From contig NZ_JNNU01000011.1 of the NCBI RefSeq assembly GCF_000732195.1, positions 62,001 to 126,000 of the forward strand: a DNA stretch of 64,000 bases, in the 5' to 3' direction. Both the position numbers and the translations under genes were made by a program. The notes under the pieces are model-generated. The model did not search any database. It was not told the DNA's origin and was given only the letters and a program-made list of their open reading frames with translations. Every line of letters starts with the position of its first letter. The first letter of the stretch is position 1. The stretch is from Neorhizobium vignae (GTDB lineage Bacteria; Pseudomonadota; Alphaproteobacteria; Rhizobiales; Rhizobiaceae). Shown one piece after another: positions 17,063 through 25,178 of this stretch.

Positions 17063-18442
17063 ATGATTTCGAGACGCACGGCATTGACGATGATCGCGGG
17101 TGCGGCGGCGGCAGGAGCCGTGCCTCGGCCCCTCTTCGCCCCCCCCCCGGGCTTTTCGACGATCGACCTGCGCCGCTCGATCGATGCCGGCGCACACGGC
17201 GTCACGCCTGACGGCGGCGACAAGCAAAACCGCAAGCTCGCGGAGACCATCGCCAAGGCGGCGCGACAGAACATGCCGGTATTCCTGCCACCCGGAAACT
17301 ACCCGGTCTCCAATCTCGATCTGCCCGAGGGCACCCGCATGACCGGCGTGGCCGGGGCTTCCCGGCTCGTCTATTCCGGCGACGGGCGGATGCTCACGGC
17401 GGACGGCGCGCGCCGCATCGAGCTTTCCAACATTGTCATCGACGGGGCGAACCGCCGGCTCGACGACCAGAGCCCGGCGCTCGTCACCATGCGCGGCATC
17501 AGTGAGATCGTCATCGACAATTGCGAGATCATCGGCGCGCGCAGAACCGCCGTGCAGCTCGAACGCTGCGGCGGGCGGATAGAGCGCAGCCGCATTTCCG
17601 GCGCCGCCGAATACGGCCTCTATGCGGTCGAGAGCACTGGGCTTTCGGTCACCGGCAATACGGTCTCCGACTGCGGCAATGGCGGCATCCTCATCCATCG
17701 CTGGACCAAGGGCGTCGACGGCACGATCGTTTCCGGCAACCGGATCTTCCGGATCGGCGCTACAAACGGCGGCACCGGCCAGCACGGAAACGCCATCAAC
17801 CTGTTCCGGGCCGGTAACGTGATGGTGGCCGGCAACCAGATCTCGCAATCGGCCTTTTCGGCGATCCGCGCCAACAGCGCCTCGAACGCGCAGATCACCA
17901 ACAATACATGCCTGGCCTCCGGGGAGACGGCGATCTATGCGGAATTCGCCTTCGAGGGCGCGTTGGTCTCCGGCAATATCGTCGACGGCGCGGCGAACGG
18001 CATTTCGGTCGTCAATTTCAACGAGGGCGGCCGGCTTGCGACCGTCGCCAACAATATCGTCCGCAACCTCACCCCCACCGGCCCCTATGTGCTCGACGGA
18101 GCGATCTTCGGCGTCGGCATCAGCGTCGAGGCGGATACGGCGGTCACCGGCAACGTCATCGAGAATGTGCCGCTCTGGGGCATGGCGCTCGGTTTCGGAC
18201 CTTACCTGCGCAACGTGCTCGCCAGCAACAACATCGTCCGGCAAGCGAAAATCGGCTGCGCGGTGACCGTGGTCGAAGGCGCCGGCGCAGCGCTGATTTC
18301 CGGCAACCTGTTCGAGGCGGTGAAGGACGGCGCGGTTATCGGCCACCGCTGGAAGACGCCCTCCACGGCAGAACTCGGCCGGGGCGACGGGCAGGCCCAG
18401 GGGTTCAAGCATCTGACGATCGAGAATAACCGGATCGCTTGA
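17063..18442 (+). CDS. Tat-exported parallel beta-helix repeat protein (TIGR03808-like)
   Basis: A 459-residue protein with a twin-arginine signal (ISRRTALTMIAGAAAAG) ending near PLFA. The rest consists of repeated short beta-strand units such as 'xVxGNxIxxxxxxGIxV' (for example VSGNIVDGAANGISVVNF), as in right-handed beta-helix pectate-lyase-like folds. It matches the family annotated as TAT-translocated repetitive protein TIGR03808, of unknown function, possibly a periplasmic polysaccharide-binding or -cleaving protein. A run of ten C (17139-17148) encodes the Pro-Pro-Pro at the signal cleavage region and could be prone to slippage. GAGGAG lies upstream of the ATG. Confidence 0.88.
   Translation: MISRRTALTMIAGAAAAGAVPRPLFAPPPGFSTIDLRRSIDAGAHGVTPDGGDKQNRKLAETIAKAARQNMPVFLPPGNYPVSNLDLPEGTRMTGVAGASRLVYSGDGRMLTADGARRIELSNIVIDGANRRLDDQSPALVTMRGISEIVIDNCEIIGARRTAVQLERCGGRIERSRISGAAEYGLYAVESTGLSVTGNTVSDCGNGGILIHRWTKGVDGTIVSGNRIFRIGATNGGTGQHGNAINLFRAGNVMVAGNQISQSAFSAIRANSASNAQITNNTCLASGETAIYAEFAFEGALVSGNIVDGAANGISVVNFNEGGRLATVANNIVRNLTPTGPYVLDGAIFGVGISVEADTAVTGNVIENVPLWGMALGFGPYLRNVLASNNIVRQAKIGCAVTVVEGAGAALISGNLFEAVKDGAVIGHRWKTPSTAELGRGDGQAQGFKHLTIENNRIA
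17139..17148. repeat. C10 homopolymer within the beta-helix gene
   Basis: Ten consecutive C residues sit just after the Tat signal coding region. The reading frame through it is open with ten C; nine or eleven would shift the frame and truncate the protein. Confidence 0.9.
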
Positions 18443-18546
18443 GTGAATGATTCATCGAAAACTTTCATCATCGTCCAACGCGGATTGGTCTTCCGTTTTG
18501 GGCGGCCTGCCCGTAGCTTGCGCTCGCATTTCCTGGAGGGACTTTC

Positions 18547-19206
18547 ATGCTGAAAATCTATGGTGTTTACCGTTCGCGCGCCACGCGGCCGCTGTGGCTT
18601 GTCGAGGAACTGGGTATTCCTTTCGAACTTATTCCGATCATCCAGGGCTACCGCCTGCCCGAGCCGATGGCACCGGGTGCACCGGTAAACACGCTGTCGC
18701 CGGAATTCCTGAGCATCAACCCGATGGGCTCCATCCCATCGATGGACGACGACGGCTTCGTGCTGCACGAGTCGCTGGCGATCACGCTCTATCTCGCCCG
18801 CAAATACGGCGGCGAACTCGGTCCGAAGGATATTGCCGAGGAAGGCCAGATGGTGCAGTGGTCGCTGTTCGGCGCGACCAGCGTCGAGACCCCGGCATTG
18901 AAGATCTCCGCCACGATCGCCGGCGGCAGGGCGGAGACCGAAGAAGGCAAGGCCGACATCGAGGTTGCTGCCCGCACCCTGAAGCGGCCCTTCGACGTGC
19001 TCGAAAAGCACCTTTCCAAGAACAGCCACATGGTTGGCGGCCGCTTCACCGTGGCTGACATCAATGTCGGCGAAGTCGTGCGTTATGCGCAGGGATATGC
19101 GCCACTGTTCGACAGCCGCCCGGCCTTGAAGGCCTGGATCGAGGCCGCCCAGGCGCGCCCGAGCTTCAAGGCGATGTGGGACAAGCGGACCGCCGAGCCG
19201 GCGTAA
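18547..19206 (+). CDS. Glutathione S-transferase family protein
   Basis: A 219-residue GST. The N-terminal thioredoxin-like domain reads LKIYGVYRSRATRPLWLVEELG, with the cis-Pro segment GSIPSMDDDGFVLHESLAITLYLA binding the glutathione gamma-glutamyl group (Glu-Ser). The C-terminal helical domain contains VGGRFTVADINVGEVV, the conserved N-capping box. GGAGGGAC precedes the ATG. It is convergent with the LysR gene. Substrate unknown. Confidence 0.93.
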   Translation: MLKIYGVYRSRATRPLWLVEELGIPFELIPIIQGYRLPEPMAPGAPVNTLSPEFLSINPMGSIPSMDDDGFVLHESLAITLYLARKYGGELGPKDIAEEGQMVQWSLFGATSVETPALKISATIAGGRAETEEGKADIEVAARTLKRPFDVLEKHLSKNSHMVGGRFTVADINVGEVVRYAQGYAPLFDSRPALKAWIEAAQARPSFKAMWDKRTAEPA

Positions 19207-19210
19207 CGCT

Positions 19211-20107
19211 TTACTTCCGGCTCTCCGCGAGCGGCGGCAGTTCCGTCTTCAGCCAGTCCCGGAAAGCCCTCACCTTCGCCGGCGCCCGAGCGCCGGCGCG
19301 GGTGACGAGATAATGCCCCATGCCGGTATGCGCCCGGATCGAAAACGGCTCGACCAGCCGCCCCTGTTCCAGCGCGTAGGTGGCGAGCGTATGCCAAGCG
19401 AGCATCACGCCTTGGCCCGCGATCGTTGCATCGAGGCATAGCGAGGCGTCGTTGAACACATGCCGCGTCGCCATGCCGGCTCCGGACAATCCCGCCTCGT
19501 TCAGCCAGATCTCCCAGGAAAACATCGAGGGGCCGTCGATGATCGCGGGCAATTTCAGGATATCCTTCGGCTCCTTCAGCTTTTCAGCAAGCGCCGGCGA
19601 GCAGACCGGAAAGACCGTCTGCTCGATCAGCAGCTCGGCATCGACGCCCGGCCAGGTGCCCGGCCCGACGCGGATGCCGAGATCGATGTCGTCGACCCCG
19701 AGATCGGCGAGCCTGGTCGTCGCATCTATCCGCAGCCGAATTTCCGGGTGCAGGCTTGAAAACCGGTCGAGCCGGTGGACGAGGAACCGCGCTGCGAACA
19801 CAGGTGCGACGGAAATGGTGAGCAGCGCATCGTCCTGCCGCCTGCCGATGGCCACCGCTTCGGAAAGCGCATGGAAACCCTCGCTCAATCGCGCCAGCAT
19901 GGGCCGCGCCGAATCGACCGGCATCATGCCCTTCGGCAGGCGCTGAAAGACCGGCTGGCCGAGCTGGGCTTCCGCCTTGATGACCTGCTGGCTGACGGCG
20001 CCGATCGATACGCCCAGTTCGTCCGCTGCTGCCTGCAGCGAACCGAGGCGACCGACAGCTTCCAGCGCCCGTAAGCCGTTGAGGTGCACGAGGTTAAGAT
20101 TGCTCAT
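19211..20107 (-). CDS. LysR family transcriptional regulator (GcvA-like)
   Basis: A 298-residue LysR protein. The N-terminal winged helix-turn-helix is NGLRALEAVGRLGSLQAAADELGVSIGAVSQQVIKAE, and the substrate domain covers residues 90-295. The spacing and IRVGPGTWPGVDAELL segment resemble the GcvA subgroup. It diverges from a small conserved-looking ORF (20210), and a 15-bp palindrome overlaps its start codon, suggesting autoregulation. Confidence 0.92.
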   Translation of the reverse strand: MSNLNLVHLNGLRALEAVGRLGSLQAAADELGVSIGAVSQQVIKAEAQLGQPVFQRLPKGMMPVDSARPMLARLSEGFHALSEAVAIGRRQDDALLTISVAPVFAARFLVHRLDRFSSLHPEIRLRIDATTRLADLGVDDIDLGIRVGPGTWPGVDAELLIEQTVFPVCSPALAEKLKEPKDILKLPAIIDGPSMFSWEIWLNEAGLSGAGMATRHVFNDASLCLDATIAGQGVMLAWHTLATYALEQGRLVEPFSIRAHTGMGHYLVTRAGARAPAKVRAFRDWLKTELPPLAESRK

Positions 20108-20121
20108 ATAGATTTTCTATA
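20107..20121. promoter_or_regulatory. Palindrome at the lysR start codon
   Basis: TATAGATTTTCTATA (20107-20121) is a perfect palindrome around TTT. It begins at the last base of the LysR start codon and extends upstream. It has the T-N11-A form of LysR boxes, so it may be an autoregulatory site. Confidence 0.5.
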
Positions 20122-20209
20122 GTCAGGCACTCAAGAACTCAATTGAAAGTAAGCCTGCGTGCGCCGATATTGCCGCTGCAAATGATAACAAATTTGCGAG
20201 GTAACGGTC

Positions 20210-20410
20210 ATGGGACCGCTGAAGATTTTCTTGAGCCTGAAAGCCTGGTTGGAAACAACCGAAACGTTGACGGACCTGCAGTCGAACGACCCGTTCCGTC
20301 ATCCCGACATCCGCGGGATGGACCTTCGGCAACTCGCCGACCTGCCCTTCCCGCGCCCGCTTCAAGCCGATCCGAACCGCAACGATGCGCCTCTGGCGAA
20401 ATGCGCCTGA
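20210..20410 (+). CDS. Small hypothetical protein (66 aa) divergent from lysR
   Basis: A 66-residue ORF with GAGG about 10 bases before the ATG. The N-terminus is an amphipathic helix (GPLKIFLSLKAWLE), and the C-terminal half contains HPDIRGMDLRQLADLPFPRP, whose 'LRxLADLPF' part recalls the C-terminal motif of DUF1127-type small proteins, though the N-terminal arginine-rich helix is missing. Function unknown. It may be the target of the divergent LysR protein. The codon pattern looks genuine. Confidence 0.55.
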   Translation: MGPLKIFLSLKAWLETTETLTDLQSNDPFRHPDIRGMDLRQLADLPFPRPLQADPNRNDAPLAKCA

Positions 20411-20501
20411 CGCTCCCACGATCCGCTTCCCTCAAGAGCGGATCGGGTTGCTGACGTAAATTCGATATTCGAGCGGAAAGGCTTGCCGCCGTCTACCGGC
20501 G

Positions 20502-21134
20502 TTAGACTGCGGTCGCGGCAGCCTGTTCGGCCAGGGCGCGCTGTACGGCCGGACGCTGCTTCATCCGCTCGTAGTGCGCATTGACCTCGGAGAAGTCCGC
20601 ACGGTCGAGCTTCATGTTCGCGAGCCAGTCGGTCATCAGGTAGAGATAGGCGTCGGCGACCGAATAGGTTTCGCCGAGCACATAGGGACCTTCGAGCAAC
20701 GAGTCCTCGATCACCTGAAAACACTCGTGAAAGACCTTTGGCGCCTTGGCGACCATGTCGTCGAAGGAGGACTGGTTATCCGCCCAGCGATAACCGCGGC
20801 GCCAATGGGCATAGGCGACGTGGACCGTCGAGGCGATATAGGCGTTGAACGCCTGCATCTTGCCGAACAGGAACGGGTCGTCGAGCGGCGCAAGCTTCGC
20901 CTCGGGCGCCGCCTGGGCGATGAAGGCGAGGATCGCGACGGACTCGGTGATGATACCCCGGTCCGTTGCGAGTGCTGGGACGCGGCCCTTAGGATTGATC
21001 TTCAGATAGGCTTCCGACTGCTGTTCCTTGTCGGCGAATTTCACCCATTTGATCTCGTAGGGAAGACCGGATTCGGCAAGCGCGATGTGGCTGGCCAGCG
21101 AGCAGGCATTGGGCGAAAAGAACAGCGTATACAT
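20502..21134 (-). CDS. Glutathione S-transferase, beta-class-like
   Basis: A 210-residue GST. The N-terminus MYTLFFSPNACSLASHIAL has the beta-class catalytic cysteine at Cys11. KGRVPALATDRGIITESVAILAFIA forms the glutathione site with the cis-Pro and Glu-Ser, and LGETYSVADAYLYLMTDWL is the C-terminal N-capping box. The presumed roles are detoxification or peroxide reduction in the cytoplasm. It may share a transcript with the DUF4406 gene that lies upstream on the same strand. Confidence 0.93.
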   Translation of the reverse strand: MYTLFFSPNACSLASHIALAESGLPYEIKWVKFADKEQQSEAYLKINPKGRVPALATDRGIITESVAILAFIAQAAPEAKLAPLDDPFLFGKMQAFNAYIASTVHVAYAHWRRGYRWADNQSSFDDMVAKAPKVFHECFQVIEDSLLEGPYVLGETYSVADAYLYLMTDWLANMKLDRADFSEVNAHYERMKQRPAVQRALAEQAAATAV

Positions 21135-21189
21135 GAAAATCCTCCTTTGGACCGCGCCGTTCTAGCACGGTTTTTCCAGGCCAGAAGTC

Positions 21190-21558
21190 TCAAACCGCCG
21201 GTCGACTGACGCCGGGCACATCTTCCAGCCGATGCCAGACCGGAATGCCGCGTTCGGTAGCGATCCGCACATCGTTGTCGGCGCCCTTGGAGGCTCCCGG
21301 CAGGCGAAGGACTCCCTCGCAGAGCTGCAGCAGACGACCGGCGACCGGGTGAAAGATCTCCTCGTAGAGATCGTCGCCCACATGCTTGCCGCCGGCTGCA
21401 TGCCAGACCGGCAGGGCCACCCATTCGCCGATCATCGGCACATGGCCGGCCTTGAACAGCGCATGCGACGGCGCTTCCAACCGCTTGAGGTTCTCGGCCA
21501 TCTTCTCAGGGTCGTCCCCGGTGCCGGAGCGGTAGGGGCCTGCAATCAAAATCAACAT
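21190..21558 (-). CDS. DUF4406 / nucleoside deoxyribosyltransferase-like protein
   Basis: A 122-residue protein starting MLILIAGPYRSGTGDDPEKMAENLKRLE, the Rossmann-like opening of DUF4406, related to nucleoside 2-deoxyribosyltransferases. A later SKGADNDVRIATERGIPVW resembles the conserved 'S.Ga..E...A...G..v' segment of that fold. The reaction is unknown. GGAG lies 9 bases before the ATG at 21558. It is divergent from the DeoR regulator. Confidence 0.8.
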   Translation of the reverse strand: MLILIAGPYRSGTGDDPEKMAENLKRLEAPSHALFKAGHVPMIGEWVALPVWHAAGGKHVGDDLYEEIFHPVAGRLLQLCEGVLRLPGASKGADNDVRIATERGIPVWHRLEDVPGVSRPAV

Positions 21559-21640
21559 CTTCGTTTCTCCAAACCTGTCCGCATCCATCGCGGAACTGCA
21601 CGAATTTGCCTGAACTACTTTACATCGCCAGTAATTTCAG

Positions 21641-21662
21641 GCATAAATGCGCTTATTTATGC
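21641..21662. promoter_or_regulatory. Palindrome upstream of the DeoR-family gene
   Basis: GCATAAAT (21641-21648) and ATTTATGC (21655-21662) are perfect inverted arms with a 6-bp spacer, 24 bp before the deoR start and in the divergent interval with the DUF4406 gene. It fits a DeoR-family operator. Confidence 0.6.
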
Positions 21663-21685
21663 AATTTCGTGCAGAGTCAAGACCC

Positions 21686-22441
21686 ATGCTGACAAGCCAA
21701 CGCAAGAGCCTCATCCTCGATATGCTGCGCAGGGAGGGGCAGGTTGTCGCCAAACGGGCGGCGGAAGAGTTTTCGCTATCGGAGGACACGATCCGGCGAG
21801 ATCTTCGGGAGATGGCGGCAGAAGGACTGCTCAGACGGGTGCATGGTGGGGCGATGCCGGTCGCCCCCGACCTGCCGGATTTTTCCGCCCGGCGGGCCGT
21901 GTCATCGGATGTGAAGCAGCGGCTTGGCGCAAAGGCGGCCGGGATGGTGCGCGAGGGGCAGACGATCTTTCTCGATGGCGGTACGTCGACGGCGGAAATC
22001 GCCCGCGCCCTGCCCCGCGACTTCGGCTTCACCGTCGTCACCCACGGCCCAACGATCGCCACCGAACTCGAACACCATCCGACCGCAGAGGTGATCCTGA
22101 TCGGCGGACGGCTCTACAAACATTCGATGGTGGCGACAGGTGCGGCGGCCATGGCGCAGATCGCGCTGATGCGACCGGACATCTTCTTCCTCGGCGTCAC
22201 CGCTGTTCATCCGGTACGCGGCCTATCGACCGGCGATTTCGAGGAGGCGGCGATCAAGCGCCATATCGCGGCATGCTCGGCGGAGACGATTACGCTCATC
22301 ACGGCGGAGAAGCTGGATGCGGTCTCGCCGCATGTGATCATGCCGATTTCCGGGTTGTCGGGCATGATCGTGCAGAGCGGGATCGATGAGGGGCGGCTGG
22401 AGCCTTACAGGGCGATGGGTGTGGGCCTCATGGAGGCATGA
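21686..22441 (+). CDS. DeoR/GlpR family transcriptional regulator
   Basis: A 251-residue repressor. The N-terminal helix-turn-helix is VAKRAAEEFSLSEDTIRRDLREMAAEGLLRRVHGGA, the DeoR signature. The C-terminal DeoRC sensor domain contains FLDGGTSTAEIAR and the phosphosugar-binding GxRG-like stretches (VTHGPTIATELEHH, DIFFLGVTAVHP). Such proteins usually answer to sugar phosphates. No sugar operon is adjacent, so its targets lie elsewhere or are the divergent DUF4406/GST genes. The start at 21686 is preferred over ATG 21647, which overlaps the palindrome. Confidence 0.9.
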   Translation: MLTSQRKSLILDMLRREGQVVAKRAAEEFSLSEDTIRRDLREMAAEGLLRRVHGGAMPVAPDLPDFSARRAVSSDVKQRLGAKAAGMVREGQTIFLDGGTSTAEIARALPRDFGFTVVTHGPTIATELEHHPTAEVILIGGRLYKHSMVATGAAAMAQIALMRPDIFFLGVTAVHPVRGLSTGDFEEAAIKRHIAACSAETITLITAEKLDAVSPHVIMPISGLSGMIVQSGIDEGRLEPYRAMGVGLMEA

Positions 22442-22491
22442 GACGAGGCACGGGGAATTTTGGCGCCTCTCGCCTAGAGGCACTGCCCTCC

Positions 22492-22663
22492 CCCCTCATC
22501 CCTGTGCTTGTCACAGGAAAGAGAGAGCACGGTGGCCCCACCCTCACCGCCGTCATCCTCGGGCTTGACCCGAGGATCCACAGCCGCGTCTGCGGCGAAT
22601 GGGACTTTTTTTCGCGAAAGACTTCGCGTGGATGGATCCTCGGGTCGAGCCCGAGGGTGACGG
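22492..22663. repeat. Rhizobial-type palindromic intergenic repeats
   Basis: Two elements are joined here. CCTGTG-CTTGT-CACAGG (22501-22517) is a short hairpin. The larger one has arms 22550-22580 and 22633-22663, inverted copies of each other with only two mismatches, and each arm has its own inner palindrome around CCTCGGG...CCCGAGG. Between them is the hairpin CGCGAA-AGAC-TTCGCG (22613-22628). The arm sequence GTCATCCTCGGGCTTGACCC is a common dispersed intergenic element in Rhizobiales genomes. It fills the gap between the DeoR and asparaginase genes and may act as a bidirectional transcription barrier. Confidence 0.8.
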
Positions 22664-22733
22664 AGTGTGGGGAGCTGGTTTCCCTAAAACCTCGCCCGAT
22701 GCATTGATGCCGACTGGATCGATCTGACCAATC

Positions 22734-23741
22734 TCACGCAAACAGCGCGTCGGTCACCCTCACGTCACCCACATGGATGCCGTTCCAATTCTTCATCGGC
22801 TTGTTGGCCATCGCCATCAGCTTGGCATGCACCTCACCGCCCTTTTCGAAATAACGCGCGATGAGGGCGAAGATCATGGCTTCGGCGGCGCGGGTGGTGC
22901 CGTCCTCGCATTTCACCGCCATGGCGATGCCCTGGTCCGGAAGGGCGGCGACGAAGACGCCTTCGGCGCCGGTCTTGGCGAAGATCCTGCCGGGCGCGAT
23001 TTCCATCAGTTTGGTGCAGGCGCGGTTGGTGCCGGCGACGTAAAAGGGCTCGGCCATGCAGGCGTCCATCAGCCGGCGCGAGGCTTTCGCACGCTCGGCA
23101 GAGAGGGTGTTGCCGGTCGCCATTTTTGCGAAGCCGTGGGCAAGGCCTTTCAGCGGCACCGCGTAGGTCGGGATCGAGCAGCCGTCGGTGCCGCAATTCT
23201 GGTGGCCGATGATGGCGCCCGTCAGCACCTCCATCGTGCCGCGGATTTCGGCCTGCAGCGGATGGTCGTAACCGGCATAGCCCGTGACCTCCATGCCGGT
23301 GTGCACGCAGGTGCAGACGAAGCCGGAATGTTTGCCGGAGCAATTGTTGTGAAGTGCTGTCGGTGCCTCGATCGTGCGGGCCTGATGGATCAGCACCGCC
23401 TGTTCGGAGGCCCAATGGGCGCCGCATTCCAGCGCGCTGTCGTCACGGCCGGCCTTGTCCAGCATCGACGCGGCCATAGCCACATGCGCGTCCTCGCCGG
23501 AATGGGAGGCGCAGGCAAAGGCGAGTTCCTTGTTGCCGAAGCCATAGGCATCCGCCGCGCCGCTTTCGACGAGCGGCAGCGCCTGCATGGCCTTGCTGGC
23601 GGAACGGGGAAAAACATGGGCGTCCGCCTCGCCGAACGAGAACAGCACCTTGCCGTCACCATCGATGACCGCACCGAGCCCGCGGTGGCGGCTTTCGACC
23701 AGGTTGCCTCTGGTAACTTCAACGGTAACGGGGTTTTGCAT
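22734..23741 (-). CDS. L-asparaginase, Rhizobium etli type (asparaginase II family, PF06089)
   Basis: A 335-residue class 3 asparaginase that hydrolyses asparagine to aspartate and ammonia. The residues known to matter in R. etli ReAV are present at nearly the same numbers: Ser47/Lys50 in FPRSASKAMQ (SxxK), Cys134/Lys137 in HNNCSGKHSGF, and Cys188 in QNCGTDGCSIP; the zinc-binding trio corresponds to Cys134, Lys137 and Cys188. The ATG at 23741 follows AGGACAGACC. It appears monocistronic. Confidence 0.93.
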   Translation of the reverse strand: MQNPVTVEVTRGNLVESRHRGLGAVIDGDGKVLFSFGEADAHVFPRSASKAMQALPLVESGAADAYGFGNKELAFACASHSGEDAHVAMAASMLDKAGRDDSALECGAHWASEQAVLIHQARTIEAPTALHNNCSGKHSGFVCTCVHTGMEVTGYAGYDHPLQAEIRGTMEVLTGAIIGHQNCGTDGCSIPTYAVPLKGLAHGFAKMATGNTLSAERAKASRRLMDACMAEPFYVAGTNRACTKLMEIAPGRIFAKTGAEGVFVAALPDQGIAMAVKCEDGTTRAAEAMIFALIARYFEKGGEVHAKLMAMANKPMKNWNGIHVGDVRVTDALFA

Positions 23742-23835
23742 GGTCTGTCCTGAAATTGCCGGTTTCAATGTGCCTATCGTCTGGCGATATCACAGGCTCT
23801 TAAACGAGTCCGGCGGGATTTTCATGGGGGATCGT

Positions 23836-24573
23836 ATGAAATCGGTTAAGCGGTTGTTTCTGGTGATCTTCATTGTCTACCTGGTTCCGACCTTCGCGTC
23901 GGCAGGGTTTTGGGCGATGAAGGAGCGACCGTCGGGCTGGCGCGAGGCACGCTGGTCCTCGGCCGACATCCTCCCAAAACCGGAAGAGAGCAATGATGCG
24001 GCGATCTACGTCTTCTCGGCCATGACGGGGGGCCTGAAGGGTGCCGTGGCGAGCCATGCCTGGATCGTCTTCAAGGAAAAGGGCGCGAAAACCTACACGC
24101 GCTTCGACAAGGTCGGCTGGGGCAGTCCGATCCGCCGCAACGGCTATGCGCCCGACGCCTACTGGTATTCCAACACGCCGCAGCTCGTCACCTCGGTGAC
24201 CGGCTCGAAGGCGGAACTGCTGATCCCCAAGATCGAGGGCGCGATCGCCGCCTACCCCTATGCGGAGCCTGGCGGCTACACGATCTGGCCGGGACCGAAC
24301 TCCAACACGTTCGTCGCCCATGTGCTGCGCACCGTGCCGGAGCTCGACGCCGTGCTGCCGCCGCATGCCGTCGGGCGCGACTATCTGCCGGACGGCGAAT
24401 TCGTCCATGTGGACGACGACTGGCGCGACGTGCATGTGACCGTGCGCGGCCTCATCGGCCTGTCGGCCGGCCTGCGCAGCGGGTTTGAGGTGCACTTCCT
24501 CGGCCTGGTCGCAGGCCTCGACTTCGCCAATCCCGGCATCAAGGTGCCGGCGCTCGGACGGATCGGGATTTAA
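23836..24573 (+). CDS. DUF3750 domain protein, membrane-anchored or exported
   Basis: A 245-residue protein. A hydrophobic N-terminal segment (LFLVIFIVYLVPTFASA, about 7-24) is either a signal peptide or an anchor. The body contains the DUF3750 pattern, including SHAWIVFKEKGAKTYTRFDKVGWG and PGPNSNTFVAHVLRTVPEL, which resembles an N-x-F cysteine-less amidohydrolase-like core. Function unknown. The ATG at 23836 follows GGGGGATC and is preferred to the ATG at 23824. Confidence 0.85.
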   Translation: MKSVKRLFLVIFIVYLVPTFASAGFWAMKERPSGWREARWSSADILPKPEESNDAAIYVFSAMTGGLKGAVASHAWIVFKEKGAKTYTRFDKVGWGSPIRRNGYAPDAYWYSNTPQLVTSVTGSKAELLIPKIEGAIAAYPYAEPGGYTIWPGPNSNTFVAHVLRTVPELDAVLPPHAVGRDYLPDGEFVHVDDDWRDVHVTVRGLIGLSAGLRSGFEVHFLGLVAGLDFANPGIKVPALGRIGI

Positions 24574-24595
24574 GATGGCAGCTATGCATGAAATG

Positions 24596-24622
24596 CAAAA
24601 CGCCCGCGGCTGCGGGCGTTCG
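24596..24622 (-). terminator. Terminator of the DUF1127 gene
   Basis: AACGCCCGC (24599-24607) and GCGGGCGTT (24612-24620) make a 9-bp stem with loop GGCT. On the minus strand TTTTGCATTT follows. The hairpin also lies just after the convergent DUF3750 gene and may stop both. Confidence 0.85.
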
Positions 24623-24646
24623 ACATAACTATCTGTCAGATGGCGA

Positions 24647-24793
24647 TCAGAAGCCGACGGCCTGACGCGCAACCCGGCGGATATCGCCCTGGGCGATGCC
24701 GAGATCGTTGAGTTCGCGCGGTGTCATGCGGCCCAGTTCGGCAACCGTCTGACGGTACTTGCGCCAATTGTTGAGAGTGCGTGCGACGTTCAT
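24647..24793 (-). CDS. DUF1127 small arginine-rich protein (48 aa)
   Basis: A 48-codon gene. The protein starts MNVARTLNNWRKYRQTVAEL and contains the DUF1127 motif 'LGRMTPRELNDLGIAQGDIRRVA'-like helix pair. AAAGGGGAACC gives a strong ribosome site. In Rhizobiaceae such proteins are abundant; some are linked to phosphate, carbon or RNA-related regulation, but this copy is not assigned. It ends at a strong terminator, and a GCTTATATAAGC palindrome (24864-24875) lies in its promoter region. Confidence 0.93.
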   Translation of the reverse strand: MNVARTLNNWRKYRQTVAELGRMTPRELNDLGIAQGDIRRVARQAVGF

Positions 24794-24863
24794 GATGGTT
24801 CCCCTTTCCTGGGATTTTCGAAGCCAGCTGCCAGTCCTTGGCGCTCTCGTTTGCTTCGATGAC

Positions 24864-24875
24864 GCTTATATAAGC
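24864..24875. promoter_or_regulatory. GCTTATATAAGC palindrome upstream of the DUF1127 gene
   Basis: A perfect 12-bp palindrome overlapping a possible -10 (TATATA on the minus strand), about 75 bp upstream of the start codon. A TTATATAA core recurs at about 25250-25258, ahead of the next minus-strand unit. Confidence 0.4.
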
Positions 24876-25012
24876 CCATCAAACGTGCACTGAAAGCGCC
24901 CAGTTGGCAGGCCACCTATGCGAGCGGCGCATGGGTCTTTCTCATATTAGAAATAATGAAAAATGAAGAACCGTCGTTGAACAAAAGCCTGGGATGAAAA
25001 GGCCATAAAATG

Positions 25013-25038
25013 GAAAAGGGCCGCTCGAGGCGACCCTT
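25013..25038 (-). terminator. Minus-strand hairpin after the 24-codon ORF
   Basis: On the minus strand AAGGGTCGC pairs with GCGGCCCTT over nine pairs, one of them a G-U wobble, with loop CTCGA, followed by TTCCATTTTATG. On the plus strand the wobble becomes an A-C mismatch, so the structure is specific to minus-strand RNA. It would end a transcript containing the small ORF at 25104-25178. Confidence 0.6.
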
Positions 25039-25103
25039 CCATGAGTTTGGTCCGGTTGAACGAACCCGGGGCGCTTCGTGAGCTCCCCGAAGGAAGATGA
25101 GGT

Positions 25104-25178
25104 TCAGGCCGAGGGTTGCCCCGTCAAGACCGCCACCTTTCCATTGCCCGTTACACAGACCGAAATCTCACTAGACAT
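25104..25178 (-). CDS. Possible 24-residue peptide, or part of a small RNA
   Basis: A 24-codon ORF (MSSEISVCVTGNGKV...) with a very good ribosome site, GGAAGG six bases before the ATG, in a 610-base interval with no other gene. A strand-specific hairpin follows (25013-25038), and a TTATATAA-type element lies upstream near 25250. The unit could encode a peptide, be a leader for the DUF1127 gene 311 bp downstream, or be a small regulatory RNA in which the ORF is accidental. No family is recognised. Confidence 0.4.
   Translation of the reverse strand: MSSEISVCVTGNGKVAVLTGQPSA

Noticed and set aside
22550-22663. CRISPR-like repeat
   Set aside because: There is a single inverted pair with one intervening segment and no series of regularly spaced direct repeats or cas genes.
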